A stretch of 64,000 nucleotides of DNA from the NCBI RefSeq assembly GCF_033958435.1, contig NC_134139.1, positions 207,621,501-207,685,500 of the forward strand, read 5' to 3'. This DNA is from Carettochelys insculpta. Taxonomy: Eukaryota; Chordata; Testudines; Carettochelyidae. Below are positions 45,645 through 57,913 of this stretch, piece by piece (position 1 is the stretch's first letter; every line of letters begins with the position of its first letter). A program made the position numbers and the translations under genes. The notes under the pieces were generated by a model, which searched no databases, was not told the origin of the DNA, and was given only the letters and a program-made list of their open reading frames with translations.

Positions 45645-45651
45645 ATATTAA

Positions 45652-45667
45652 GTATGACAAAAATAGA
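45652..45667 (+). terminator. snRNA 3' box, copy 10
   Basis: GTATGACAAAAATAGA at the same spacing. Confidence 0.75.
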
Positions 45668-45889
45668 CCAGACTGCATGAGTTGATAAAACAGGCTAGAA
45701 TGCTTTCTTTACAACTGTTATGGATTGGTTTGTGTATCCAAGTGAGTCTATACTGCAATGCTTTTTCTCCTGAAGGCTTTGTTGCAAGGTACTTTGCAAG
45801 AAAACTTCTGTCAACAATTTAGTTTCTTTTTGTGAATGGGAGGACAAAAGAGATCTTCTCTGTTGATGGTGGGCAGTTGGCCTGCTTGA

Positions 45890-46464
45890 CCCTTGTCTAG
45901 ACAAAACAGCCAAGTGGAAAGATAGCAGCTAGGGCTGTCTGGTGTCCTGCAAGCCCTGACTATGGAGAGAGGGCCTGTTGGCACATCCAGAGTAGCTTCC
46001 TGTGGCCAGATGTCTGTGATCAGCAGCGTTATTGCTTGTGAGGAGGAGCGGCGTGCGGCTGTTGACAAAAGTGCCATTTTCTGTGGACTTCCAGTTGACA
46101 GAAAGCCTTGGGAATTTGGGAGCTCCCCGGTTTTGTGGACAAAATGCCCCTTTTGCCGACAAAACCCTCTAGTCTAGACTTAGCCTAGTAGCTGAGGCTA
46201 CGTCTACGCTAGAAGCATCTCTCAAGAGTGCTTAGTGTCGCAAGAGATGTACCGCCAAATCTTCTGTCGACAGATTGTGTCTACGCGTAAGAGCAGATGG
46301 ATCCTTTGATCGCTCCGTGGCCAAAAAAAGTCCTCTGGAGCGTCTACACGGACGGCTTTCTGTTGCCAATTTCTGTTGAAAAAAGGCACGTTGGTTGTGG
46401 ACGACCTGCGAGTTTTGTAGCCTAAACCCTAGCGGTGTCTCCAAAAGTCTCTAGCGTAGACCTT
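45890..46464. mobile_element. MITE-like pair, unit 10/11 junction
   Basis: Subtype-B form; private CTGTTGAAAAAAGG near 46372. Confidence 0.55.
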
Positions 46465-46518
46465 GGCGGGTAGTAAGTGGAGTGCCCCGGTTTTAGCCGC
46501 GGGGCTGGGGCTGTTGAA

Positions 46519-47453
46519 CATAGAAGCAGAGAATCCTAGAATCCTAGGACTGGAAGGGACCTCGAGAGGCCATCGAGTCCAGCCCCCTGCCCCAATGGCA
46601 GGACCAAGTACTATCTAAACCATCGCTGAGAGACATCTATCTAACCTGTTCTTAAATATCTCCAGTGATGGGGATTCCACAACCTCCCTTGGCAATTTAG
46701 TCCACTGATTGACCGCCCTGACAGTTAGGAACTTTTTCCTAATGTCCAACCTAAACCTCCCTTGCTGCAGTTTAAGCCCGTTGCCTCTTGTTCTATCCTC
46801 AGAGGCCAAGAAGAACAAGTTTTCTCCTTCTTCCTTATGACTCCCTTTTAGATACCTGAAAACCGCTATCATGTCTCCCTACAATCGTCTCTTTTCCAAA
46901 CTAAACAAGCCCAATTGTTTCAACCTTTTTTCATAGGTCACATTCTCGAGACCTTGAATCATTCTTGTCGCTCTTTTCTGGACCCTCTCTAGTTTCCGCA
47001 CAACTTTTTTGAACTGCGGTGCCCAGAACTGGACACAATCCTCCAGCTGAGGCCTAACCAGCGCAGAGTAGAGCGAAAGAATGACTTCTCTTGTCTTCTT
47101 CACAACACACTTGTTAATGCGTCCCAGAGTCATGTTGGCTTTTTTTTGCAACGGCATCACACTGTTGACTCATATTTAGCTTGTGGTCCACGATAATCCC
47201 TAGATCCTGTTCTGCTGGAGTCCTTCCTAGACAGCCTCTCCCCATTCTGTATGTGTGAAACGGATTGTTCCTTCCCAAGTGGAGCACTTTGCATTTGTCC
47301 TTATTAAACTTCATCCTCTTTACCTCAGACTATTTGTCCAATTTATCCAGATCATTTGGAATGACGACCCTCTCCTCCAAAGCAGTTGCAGCCCCTCCCA
47401 ACTTGGGATCATCTGCAAACTTAAGAAGCGTCCTTTTTATGCCAAGATCTAAA
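46519..47453 (-). mobile_element. CR1 LINE 3' fragment, unit 11
   Basis: A private T to A near 46881 (CCCTACAATCG) puts a stop between frames 46615-46872 and 46879-47160. Confidence 0.93.
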
Positions 47454-48714
47454 CATCTTCATTGATGACGCGGAGAATGGACTGGATGATTCCAAGTAGG
47501 CGGAGAGGTAGTTACGCTGGCTGACAGCGGTGAGGTGCAGAGTGTCCTAGGCCAATTGGAGCAGTGGGTCAATCGGAATCTGCTGAGGTGGAAGAAGGTC
47601 AAGGGCAGAGTCGTGCACTTGGGAGGGAGGAATTGCAAGCATTGTTAGAGGCTGGGAAGTGACTGGCTAAGTTGCAGTGCAGCCAAAATAGAGCTGGGGC
47701 TGAGGGGGGCTGAGAAGCTGGCCATGAGCCAAGAGAGTGCCCCCGTATCCAAGGAGGCGCAAGACATATTGGGGTGCATTAGGAGGAGCTTTGCCAGCAG
47801 ATGGGGGAAGTGATTCTTCTCCTCTACTCAGCACTGCTGAGGCTGCCTCTGGGCTGGAGGACGACAGGGGGCTTGAAGTCCCGTTGCTGTTTGTGGAGTT
47901 GTGTTCCTGCCTCATGCGGGTGGCAGAGCAGCGCCAGCAGCTGCTTGAGCTGCAGCAGCTCCAAAGGGCTGCTAAAAGGCCTGGCGGGGGCTGTCCAGCA
48001 GCAGGAGTAGGCACTGAGGAAGGATCCGTTTTTGCATAGCTATGGAATGGGAAGTGACCGTCTGGGGAGGAGCGCTCCGAAAGGGATGGAGGCTGGTAGT
48101 GGAGTCCAAGCTGAAGAGGAATCACCCCAGTGTGGCACTGATTCTAAAAAAACCCATAGCGTCCTGGGCTTGATTAAGAGCAGCATTGCGAGCGAGACTG
48201 GAGCGGTCAATCTTTTGTTGTGCTCTGTGCTGATGAGGCCTCAAGCGGAGTGTCCGGTTCTGGGGGCCACGTGTTAGGAGAGATCTGGACAAATTGGAAG
48301 AAGTCCAAAGAAGACGAATAAAAATGATTAAAAATCCAGAGAACGTGACCTATGAGGGTTGGAAAAGTCTGATTGTTTAGTCTGGAAAAGAGAGGGCTGG
48401 GAAGGGACACGATGAGAGCATTCACGTAGCTACAAGGGTGATCCTAGGTGGAGGAGGAGGAAACTTCTTCTCCTTGGCCGCTGAGGCTAGAAGAGGCAAT
48501 GGGCTGAAATTGACGCAAGGGAGCTTTCGGTTGGGCATTAGGGAAAACTTCCTTCCTGTCAGGGTGGTTAAACGCTGGAGTCAATTGCCCGGGGAGGTTG
48601 TGGAATCCCATCGCTGGAGATTTTGAAGAGCAGGTTAGAAAAGCACCTCTCAGGGCAGGTGTAACTGGTGCTTGGTGGTGCCCTGAGTACAGGGTGTGAT
48701 ATGAGGGGGTTTCC
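47454..48714 (+). mobile_element. Older CR1 remnants with insert, unit 11
   Basis: Private stop in the insert frame (GCAGGAGTAGGC near 48001). Confidence 0.85.
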
Positions 48715-49872
48715 AGGCACAGCTAGAGAAATCTACCCAGGGGAGGTTGACTTAAAATCAAGCTACTTTCAGCCCCAGGCTGAGATATCCTTTTCACTAA
48801 GGCAAATGCAATCAGCCACAAAAGTAGCCCTGCCAGCTCCAGCGGCCAGCCAGGTGCCAAATAAGTAAACACACACACTTCTCAGCTGCTCCAGCAGCCC
48901 AGACCAAACAAGCCTAACTCAGGCGAAAGGTTTTCAAACCTATTTCACCGAAGGGCAGACGGATTCTTCTAAGCCCGAAGGGCCCGGCCGCAGTCTCAAG
49001 TCACTTCATATTTGGATCTAACCCAAATCGCCATGTGTGCCAGTCCTTCAGATCTAAGAGCTAAAGGTTTAGAAATACAAAAGAAAGAAGAGGTTTGGAG
49101 AGAAAAATGGTGAAAGCAATACTTGACATCCGTCCATTAGGGCTATTGATGCCGGCCAGCGGTGTTCTTTGCTGATTCTTGAAAGTCTCTGAAAGTCCAC
49201 CCCATAAGGGAAACGATTTCAGGCTCCATATCTTTGCTTCCTGCAGAAGTGGAGATCCGGCGAGCTGAAGTCAGCCTGCTAGAAAACGGATCCCTGGAAA
49301 CAGGACCCAGACCAAAGTATCAAGATGAAATAGAAGATGGATGCTGCTAGGTCTACCTCCTGGAAGTGTCTTGTGTCCAGGCAGTAAAACCTTTCTCCTT
49401 GTCATCAAGCCCCTGAGGGTCCTAAAGTCACCAGCCCCAGGTAGGCTGTTGCGGCCAAGTGGCAATGGATGACTTCCAAGAGACAGACTCAGTTCCCTCG
49501 AAGGGTATTGTCCTTTGTCTCAATCAAGTGCCCTGGCGTGGGTGGCAACCACCCCTCCCGTTGTGTACTTTTGGCTCGCAATATTCCGCAGACAACTAGA
49601 GAGCTAAAAATCTATGAAGTTGACCCACAAACATGGCACAGACCTATAAGTAGCATCCCTCGATTCAGGGCATCCTCAGCTATCATGAGACACCTCCCAG
49701 GGGCCGCCAGTACAATATTTGAGACCAACAGCTACACTGGGCACATCAGATGGCTTCCGCAGCAATAGGAAAATGCAATCGGGTGACACAGGGGACTGGC
49801 CCAGAGGAGCTGTCAAGGTTCCTTCCAAATCTAGACGACCACGGCATGGCTTCAGATGGCTGGGTGAGCAGA

Positions 49873-49894
49873 GCATTGTGGGAGAGGGGGCAGG
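49873..49894 (+). promoter_or_regulatory. U1 distal element, copy 11
   Basis: Same ZNF143-type core and G-rich box at -213. Confidence 0.75.
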
Positions 49895-50024
49895 CTGCTG
49901 AGTAGGGCCTGAATTTGGTAGCCAGGGCTTTTGTGGAGATGAATGCTAGGCTGGGCCATGGCAGGGAAGCTTGTGGCAGTGGTGGCTGGTGTGGATGAGG
50001 CCTGTGAGAGGGCCGAGGCCACCT

Positions 50025-50044
50025 CCACCCTATGCTGAGAGCCT
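50025..50044 (+). promoter_or_regulatory. U1 PSE, copy 11
   Basis: GAGAG form of the element at -61 to -42. Confidence 0.65.
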
Positions 50045-50085
50045 GGGGTGCGTGAGGTGGAGCTCAGCGTGGGGGTGAGTCTCTC

Positions 50086-50249
50086 ATACTTACCTGGCAG
50101 GGGAAATACCATGATCGGGAAGGTGGTTTTCCCAGGGTGAGGCTTCTCCATTGCACTGTGGTTGTTGCTGACCCCTGTGATTTCCCCCAAGGGGGAAACT
50201 CAACTGCATAATTTGTGGTAGTGGGGGACTGCATTCGTGCTTTCCCCTG
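50086..50249 (+). ncRNA. RNU1: U1 snRNA-like gene, copy 11
   Basis: 164 nt, G32/G33 loop I. Differs from copies 7-10 by one base in stem III (GGGGGAAA), which gives a fully self-complementary CCCCC/GGGGG arm. Identical to copy 13. Confidence 0.95.
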
Positions 50250-50256
50250 ATATTAA

Positions 50257-50272
50257 GTATGACAAAAATAGA
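50257..50272 (+). terminator. snRNA 3' box, copy 11
   Basis: GTATGACAAAAATAGA at the same spacing. Confidence 0.75.
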
Positions 50273-50494
50273 CCAGACTGGATGAGTTGATAAAACAGGC
50301 TAGAATGTTTTCTTTACAACTGATATGGATTGGTTTGTGTATCCAAGTGAGTCTATACTGCAATGCTTTTTCTCCTGAAGGCTTTGTTGCAAGGTACTTT
50401 GCAAGAAAACTTCTGTCAACAATTTAGTTTCTTCTTGTGAATGGGAGGACAAAAGAGATCTTCTCTGTTGATGGTGGGCAGCTGGCCTGCTTGA

Positions 50495-51069
50495 CCCTTG
50501 TCTAGACAAAACAGCCAAGTGGAAAGATAGCAGCTAGGGCTGTCTGGTGTCCTGCAAGCCCTGACTATGGAGAGAGGGCCTGTTGGCACATCCAGAGTAG
50601 CTTCCTGTGGCCAGATGTCTGTGGTCAGCAGCGTTATTGCTTGTGAGGAGGAGCGGCGTGCGGCTGTTGACAAAAGTGCCATTTTCTGTGGACTTCCAGT
50701 TGACAGAAAGCCTTGGGAATTTGGGAGCTCCCCGGTTTTGTGGACAAAATGCCCCTTTTGCCGACAAAACCCTCTAGTCTAGACTTAGCCTAGTAGCTGA
50801 GGCTACGTCTACGCTAGAAGCATCTCTCAAGAGTGCTTAGTGTCGCAAGAGACGTACCGCCAAATCTTTTGTCGACAGATTGTGTCTACGCGTAAGAGCA
50901 GATGGATCCTTTGATCGCTCCGTGGCCAAAAAAAGTCCTCCGGAGCGTCTACACGGACGGCTTTCTGTTGCCAATTTCTGTTGACAAAAGGCACATTGGT
51001 TGTGGACGACCTGCGAGTTTTGTAGCCTAAACCCTAGCGGTGTCTCCAAAAGTCTCTAGCGTAGCCCTT
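50495..51069. mobile_element. MITE-like pair, unit 11/12 junction
   Basis: Subtype-B form; AATCTTTTGTCGAC and GGCACATTGG, repeated at the unit 13/14 junction. Confidence 0.55.
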
Positions 51070-51123
51070 GGTGGGTAGTAAGTGGAGTGCCCCGGTTTTA
51101 GCCGCGGGGCTGGGGCTGTTGAA

Positions 51124-52058
51124 CATAGAAGCAGAGAATCCTAGAATCCTAGGACTGGAAGGGACCTCGAGAGGCCATCGAGTCCAGCCCCCTGCCCCAA
51201 TGGCAGGACCAAGTACTATCTAAACCATCGCTGAGAGACATCTATCTAACCTGTTCTTAAATATCTCCAGTGATGGGGATTCCACAACCTCCCTTGGCAA
51301 TTTAGTCCACTGATTGACCACCCTGACAGTTAGGAACTTTTTCCTAATGTCCAACCTAAACCTCCCTTGCTGCAGTTTAAGCCCGTTGTCTCTTGTTCTA
51401 TCCTCAGAGGCCAAGAAGAACAAGTTTTCTCCTTCTTCCTTATGACTCCCTTTTAGATACCTGAAAACCGCTATCATGTCTCCCTTCAATCGTCTCTTTT
51501 CCAAACTAAACAAGCCCAATTGTTTCAACCTTTTTTCATAGGTCACATTCTCGAGACCTTGAATCATTCTTGTCGCTCTTTTCTGGACCCTCTCTAGTTT
51601 CCGCACATCTTTTTTGAACTGCGGTGCCCAGAACTGGACACAATCCTCCAGCTGAGGCCTAACCAGCGCAGAGTAGAGCGAAAGAATGACTTCTCTTGTC
51701 TTCTTCACAACACACTTGTTAATGCGTCCCAGATTCATGTTGGCTTTTTTTTGCAAAGGCATCACACTGTTGACTCATATTTAGCTTGTGGTCCACGATA
51801 ATCCCTAGATCCTGTTCTGCTGGAGTCCTTCCTAGACAGCCTCTCCCCATTCTGTATGTGTGAAACGGATTGTTCCTTCCCAAGTGGAGCACTTTGCATT
51901 TGTCCTTATTAAACTTCATCCTCTTTACCTCAGACTATTTGTCCAATTTATCCAGATCATTTGGAATGACGACCCTCTCCTCCAAAGCAGTTGCAACCCC
52001 TCCCAACTTGGGATCATCTCCAAACTTAAGAAGCGTCCTTTTTATGCCAAGATCTAAA
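51124..52058 (-). mobile_element. CR1 LINE 3' fragment, unit 12
   Basis: Tail frame 51220-51765 intact, with the private TRDNGLKL variant that also occurs in unit 14. Confidence 0.93.
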
Positions 52059-53319
52059 CATCTTCATTGATGACGCGGAGAATGGACTGGATGATTCCAA
52101 GTAGGCGGAGAGGTAGTTACGCTGGCTGACAGCGGTGAGGTGCAGAGTGTCCTCGGCCAATTGGAGCAGTGGGTCAGTCGGAATCTGCTGAGGTGGAAGA
52201 AGGTCAAGGGCAGAGTCGTGCACTTGGGAGGGAGGAATTGCAAGCATTGTTAGAGGCTGGGAAGTGACTGGCTAAGTTGCAGTGCAGCCAAAATGGAGCT
52301 GGGGCTGAGGGGGGCTGAGAAGCTGGCCATGAGCCAAGAGAGTGCCCCCGTATCCAAGGAGGCGCAAGACACATTGGGGTGCATTAGGAGGAGCTTTGCC
52401 AGCAGATGGGGGAAGTGATTCTTCTCCTCTACTCGGCGCTGCTGAGGCTGCCTCTGGGCTGGAGGACGACAGGGGGCTTCAAGTCCCGTTGCCGTCTGTG
52501 GAGTTGTGTTCCCGCCTCATGCGGGTGGCAGAGCAGCGCCAGCAGCTGCTTGAGCTGCAGCAGCTCCAAAGGGCTGCTAAAAGGCCTGGCGGGGGCTGTC
52601 CAGCAGCAGAAGCAGGCACCGAGGAAGGATCCGTTTTTGCATAGCTATGGAATGGGAAGTGACCGTCTGGGGAGGAGCGCTCCGAAAGGGATGGAGGCTG
52701 GTAGTGGAGTCCAAGCTGAAGAGGAATCACCCCAGTGTGGCACTGATTCTAAAAAAACCCATCGCGTCCTGGGCTTTATTAAGAGCAGCATTGCGAGCGA
52801 GACTGGAGCGGTCAATCTTTTGTTGTGCTCTGTGCTGATGAGGCCCCAAGTGGAGTGTCCGGTTCTGGGGGCCACGTGTTAGGAGAGATCTGGAGAAATT
52901 GGAAGAAGTCCAAAGAAGACGAATAAAAATGATTAAAAATCCAGAGAACGTGACCTATGAGGGTGGGAAAAGTCTGATTGTTTAGTCTGGAAAAGAGAGG
53001 GCTGGGAAGGGACACGATGAGAGCGTTGACGTAGCTACAAGGGTGATCCGAGGTGGAGGAGGAGGAAACTTCTTCTCCTTGGCCGCTGAGGCCAGAAGAG
53101 GCAATGGGCTGAAATTGACGCAAGGGAGCTTTAGGTTGGGAATTAGGGAAAACTTCCTTCCTGTCAGGGTGGATAAACGCTGGAGTCAATTGCCTGGGGA
53201 GGTTGTGAAATCCCATCGCTGGAGATTTTGAAGAGCAGGTTAGAAAAGCACCTCTCAGGGCAGGTGTAACTGGTGCTTGGTTGTGCCCTGAGGACAGGGT
53301 GTGATATGAGGGGGTTTCC
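52059..53319 (+). mobile_element. Older CR1 remnants with insert, unit 12
   Basis: Private GGTCAGTCGG and GCTTCAAGTCC variants are repeated in unit 14. Confidence 0.85.
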
Positions 53320-54477
53320 AGGCACAGCTAGAGAAATCTACCCAGGGGAGGTTGACTTAAAATCAAGCTACTTTCAGCCCCAGGCTGGGATTTCCTTTTC
53401 ACTAAGGCAAATGCAATCAGCCACAAAAGTAGCCCTGCCAGCTCCAGCGGCCAGCCAGGTGCCAAATAAGTAAACCCACACACTTCTCAGCTGCTCCAGC
53501 AGCCCAGACCAAACAAGCCCAACTCAGGCGAAAGGTTTTGAAACCTATTTCACCCAAGAGCAGACGGATTCTTCTGGGCCCGAAGGGCCCGGCCGCAGTC
53601 TCAAGTCACTACATATGTGGATCTAACCCAAATCGCCACGTGTGCCAGTCCTTCAGATCTAAGAGCTAAAGGTTTAGGAATACAAAAGAAAGAAGAGGTT
53701 TGGAGAGAAAAATGGTGAAAGCAATACTTGACATCCGTCCATTAGGGCTATTGATGCCGGCCAGCAGTGTTCTTTGCTGATTTTTGAAAGTCTCTGAAAG
53801 TCCACCCCATAAGGGAAACGATTTCAGGCTCCGTATCTTTGCTTCCTGGAGAAGTGGAGATCTGGCGAGCTGAAGTCAGCCTGCTCGAAAACGGATCCCT
53901 GGAAACAGGACCCAGACCAGAGTATCAAGGTGAAATACAAGATGGATGCTGCTAGGTCTACCTCCTGGAAGTGTCTTGTGTCCAGGCAGTAAAACCTTTC
54001 TCCTTGTCATCAAGCCCCTGAGGGTCCTAAAGTCACCAGCCCCAGGTAGGCTGTTGCGGCCAAGTGGCAATGGATGACTTCCAAGAGACAGACTCAGTTC
54101 CCTCGAAGGGTATTGTCCTTTGTCTCAATCAAGTGCCCTGGCGTGGGTGGCAATCACCCCTCCCGTTGTGTACTTTTGGCTCGCAATATTCCGAAGACAA
54201 CTAGAGAGCTGAAAATCTATGAAGTTGACCCACAAACATGGCACAGACCTATAAGTAGCATCCCTAGATTCAGGGCATCCTCAGCTATCATGAGACACCT
54301 CCCATGGGCCACCAGCACAATATTTGGTGCCCACAGCTACACTGGGCACATCAGATGGCTTCCGCAGCAATAGGAAAATGCAATCGGGTGACACAGGGGA
54401 CTGGCCCAGAGGAGCTGTCAAGGTTCCTTCCAAATCTAGACGACTATGGCATGGCTTCAGATGGCTGGGTGAGCAGA

Positions 54478-54499
54478 GCATTGTGGGAGAGGGGGCAGG
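54478..54499 (+). promoter_or_regulatory. U1 distal element, copy 12
   Basis: Same ZNF143-type core and G-rich box at -213. Confidence 0.75.
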
Positions 54500-54629
54500 C
54501 TGCTGAGTAGGGCCTGAATTTGGTAGCCAGGGCTTTTGTGGAGATGAATGCGAGGCTGGGCCATGGCAGGGAAGCTTGTGGCAGTGGTGGCTGGTGTGGA
54601 TGAGGCCTGTGAGAGGGCCGAGGCCACCT

Positions 54630-54649
54630 CCACCCTATGCTGAGAGCCT
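54630..54649 (+). promoter_or_regulatory. U1 PSE, copy 12
   Basis: GAGAG form of the element at -61 to -42. Confidence 0.65.
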
Positions 54650-54690
54650 GGGGTGCGTGAGGTGGAGCTCAGCGTGGGGGTGAGTCTCTC

Positions 54691-54854
54691 ATACTTACCT
54701 GGCAGGGGAAATACCATGATCTGGAAGGTGGTTTTCCCAGAGTGAGGCTTCTTCATTGCACTCTGGTTGTTGCTGACCCCTGTGGTTTCCCCCAAGGGGG
54801 AAACTCAACTGCATAATTTGTGGTAGTGGGGGACTGCATTCGTGCTTTCCCCTG
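54691..54854 (+). ncRNA. RNU1: U1 snRNA-like gene, copy 12
   Basis: 164 nt, T32/G33 loop I. Private or semi-private changes: G51 to A (CCCAGAGTG), U63, C73 next to the U1A heptamer (CACTCTGG, closer to human CACTCCGG), and G in place of A before the stem III T run (GTGGTTTCC). Shares U63, C73 and GTGG with partial copy 14. Confidence 0.94.
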
Positions 54855-54861
54855 ATACTAA

Positions 54862-54877
54862 GTATAGCAAAAATAGA
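54862..54877 (+). terminator. snRNA 3' box, copy 12
   Basis: GTATAGCAAAAATAGA; subtype-A spelling. Confidence 0.73.
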
Positions 54878-55088
54878 CTAGACTGAATGAGTTGATAGAA
54901 TTGGCTAAAATGTCTTGTTTGAAACTGTTATGGATTGGTTTGTGTATCCAAGTGAGTCTAGACTGCAGTGCTTTTTTTTTCTGAAGGCTTTGTTGTTAGA
55001 AAACTTCTGTCAACAGTTTAGTTTTTTTTTGTGAATGGGAGGGCAAAAGAGATTTTCTCTGTTGATGGTGGGTAGTTAGCCTGCTTGG

Positions 55089-55664
55089 TCCTTGTCTAGA
55101 CAAAACAGCTAAGTGGAAAGATAGCAGCTAGGGCTGTCTGGTGTCCTGCAAGCCCTGACTATGGAGAGAGGGCCTCTTGGCATGTTCTGAGTATCTTCCT
55201 GTGGCCAGATGTCTGTGGACAGCAGCGTTATTGCTTGTGAGGAGGAGCGGCGTGCGGCTGTTGACAAAAGTGCCATTTTCTGTGGACTTCCAGTTGACAG
55301 AAAGCCTTGGGAATTTGGGATCTCCCCCGTTTTGCGGACAAAATGCCCCTTTTGCCAACAAAACCCTCTAGTCTAGACTTAGCCTAGTAGCTGAGGCTAG
55401 GTCTACGCTAGAAGCATCTCTCAAGAGTACTTAGTGTCGCAAGAGACATACCGCCAAATCTTCTGTCGACAGATCGTGTCTACGCGTAAGAGCGGATGGA
55501 TCCTTTGATCCGCTCCGTGGCCAAACAAAGTCCTCCGGAGAGTCTACGCGGACGGCTTTCTGTTGCCAATTTCTGTTGACAAAAGGCACGTTGGTTGTGG
55601 ACAACCTGCGAGTTTTGTAGCCCAAACCCTAGCGGTGTCTCCAAAAGTCTCTGGTGTAGCCCTT
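55089..55664. mobile_element. MITE-like pair, unit 12/13 junction
   Basis: Subtype-A form; private GGGATCTCCCCCG near 55317. Confidence 0.55.
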
Positions 55665-55718
55665 GGCAGCCAGCAAGTGGAGTGCCCCGGTTTTAGCCGC
55701 GGGGCTGGGGCTGTTGAA

Positions 55719-56653
55719 CATAGAAGCAGAGAATCCTAGACTACTAGGAGTGGAAGGGACCTCGAGAGGCCATCGAGTCCAGCCCCCTGCCCCAATGGCA
55801 GGACCAAGTACTGTCTAAACCATCGCTGAGAGACATCTATCTAACCTGTTCTTAAATATATCCAGTGATGGGGATTCCACAACCAACCTTGGCAATTTAG
55901 TCCACTGTTTGACCGCCCTGACAGTTAGGAACTTTTTCCTAATGTCCAATCCACACCTGCCTTTCTGCAGTTTTAGCCCGTTGCCTCTTGTTCTATCCTC
56001 AGAGGCCAAGAAGAACAAGTTTTCTCCTTCTTCCTTATGACTCCCTTTTAGATACCTGAAAACCGCTATCATGTCTCCCTTCAATCGTCTCATTTCCAAA
56101 CTAAACAAGCCCAATTGTTTCAACCTTTTTTCATAGGTCACATTCTCGAGACCTTGAATCATTCTTGTCGCTCTTTTCTGGACCCTCTCTAGTTTCCGCA
56201 CATCTTTTTTGAACTGCGGTGCCCACAACTGGACACAATACTCCAGCTGAGGCCTAACCAGCCCAGAGTAGAGCGAAAGAATAACTTTTCTTGTCTTGTT
56301 CACAACGCACTTGTTAATGCGTCCTAGAATCATGTTGGCTTTTTTTTGCAACGGCATCACACTGTTGACTCATATTTAGCTTGTGGTCCACGATAATCCC
56401 TAGATCCTGTTCTGCTGGAGTCCTTCCTAGACAGCCTCTCCCCATTCTGTATGTGTGAAACGGATTGTTCCTTCCCAAGTGGAGCACTTTGCATTTGTCC
56501 TTATTAAACTTCATCCTGTTTACCTCAGACTATTTGTCCAATTTATCCAGATCATTTGGAATGACGACCCTCTCCTCCAAAGCAGTTGCAACCCCTCCCA
56601 ACTTGGGATCATCTGCAAACTTAAGAAGCGTCCTTTTTATTCCAATATCTAAA
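55719..56653 (-). mobile_element. CR1 LINE 3' fragment, unit 13
   Basis: Subtype A. Tail frame 55815-56360 intact. The junction spelling TTCCAATATC differs from other units. Confidence 0.93.
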
Positions 56654-57913
56654 CATCTTCATTGATGACGCGGAGAATGGACTGGATGATTCCAAGTAGG
56701 CGGAGAGGTAGTTACGCTGGCTGACAGCGGTGAGGTACAGAGTGTCCTCGGCCAATTGGAGCAGTGGGTCAATCGGAATCTGCTGAGGTGGAAGAAGGTC
56801 AAGGGCAGAGTCCTGCACTTGGGAGGGAGGAATTGCAAGCATTGTTAGAGGCTGGGAAGTGACTGGCTAAGTTGCAGTGCAGCCAAAATGGAGCTGGGGC
56901 TGACAGGGGCTGAGAAGCTGGCCATGAGCCAAGAGAGTGCCCCCGTATCCAAGGAGGCGCAAGACATATTGGGGTGCATTAGGAGGAGCTTTGCCAGCAG
57001 ATGGGGAAGTGATTCTTCTCCTCTACTCGGCACTGCTGAGGCTGCCTCTGGGCTGGAGGACGACAGGGGGCTTGAAGTCCCGTTGCCGTCTGTGGAGTTG
57101 TGTTCCTGCCTCATGCGGGTGGCAGAGCAGCGCCAGCAGCTGCTTGAGCTGCAGCAGCTCCAAAGGGCTGCTGAAAGGCCTGGCGGGGGCTGTCCAGCAG
57201 CAGGAGCAGGCACCGAGGAAGGATCCGTTTTTGCATAGCTATGGAATGGGAAGTGACCGTCTGGGGAGGAGCGCTCCGAAAGGGATGGAGGCTGGTAGTG
57301 GAGTCCAAGCTGAAGAGGAATCACCCCAGTGTGGCACTGATTCTAAAAAAACCCATAGCGTCCTGGGCTTGATTAAGAGCAGCATTGCAAGCGAGACTGG
57401 AGCGGTCAATCTTTTGTTGTGCTCTGTGCTGATGAGGCCTCAAGCGGAGTGTCCGGTTCTGGGGGCCACGTGTTAGGAGAGATCTGGACAAATTGGAAGA
57501 AGTCCAAAGAAGACGAATAAAAATGATTAAAAATCCAGAGAACGTGACCTATGAGGGTTGGAAAAGTCTGATTGTTTAGTCTGGAAAAGAGAGGGCTGGG
57601 AAGGGACACGATGAGAGCGTTCACGTAGCTACAAGGGAGATCCTAGGTGGAGGAGGAGGAAACTTCTTCTCCTTGGCCGCTGAGGCTAGAAGAGGCAATG
57701 GGCTGAAATTGACGCAAGGGAGCTTTAGGTTGGGCATTAGGAAAAACTTCCTTCCTGTCAGGGTGGATAAACGCTGGAGTCAATTGCCTGGGGAGGTTGT
57801 GGAATCCCATCGCTGGAGATTTTGAAAAGCAGGTTACAAAAGCACCTCTCAGGGCAGGTGTAACTGGTGCTTGGTGGTGCCCTGAGTACAGGGTGTGATA
57901 TGAGGGGGTTTCC
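56654..57913 (+). mobile_element. Older CR1 remnants with insert, unit 13
   Basis: One-G deletion near 57003 joins the two usual frames, so a 179-codon conceptual frame (56937-57476) appears; this is an accident of the indel. Confidence 0.85.

Larger units (their letters stand above)
41422..46025. repeat. Array unit 10 (4604 bp)
   Basis: Near-twin of unit 9 over most of its length, but without the CR1 T-run deletion. Its U1 is the G32 form. Confidence 0.95.
46026..50630. repeat. Array unit 11 (4605 bp)
   Basis: Subtype-B unit with two private nonsense changes in its CR1 remnants (near 46876 on the minus strand and 48008 on the plus strand). Its U1 is the G32 form. Confidence 0.95.
50631..55224. 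repeat. Array unit 12 (4594 bp)
   Basis: Subtype-B left part and subtype-A right part with a short post-U1 spacer. The part up to about 54.4 kb is nearly repeated in unit 14 at an offset of 9199 bp. Confidence 0.95.
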
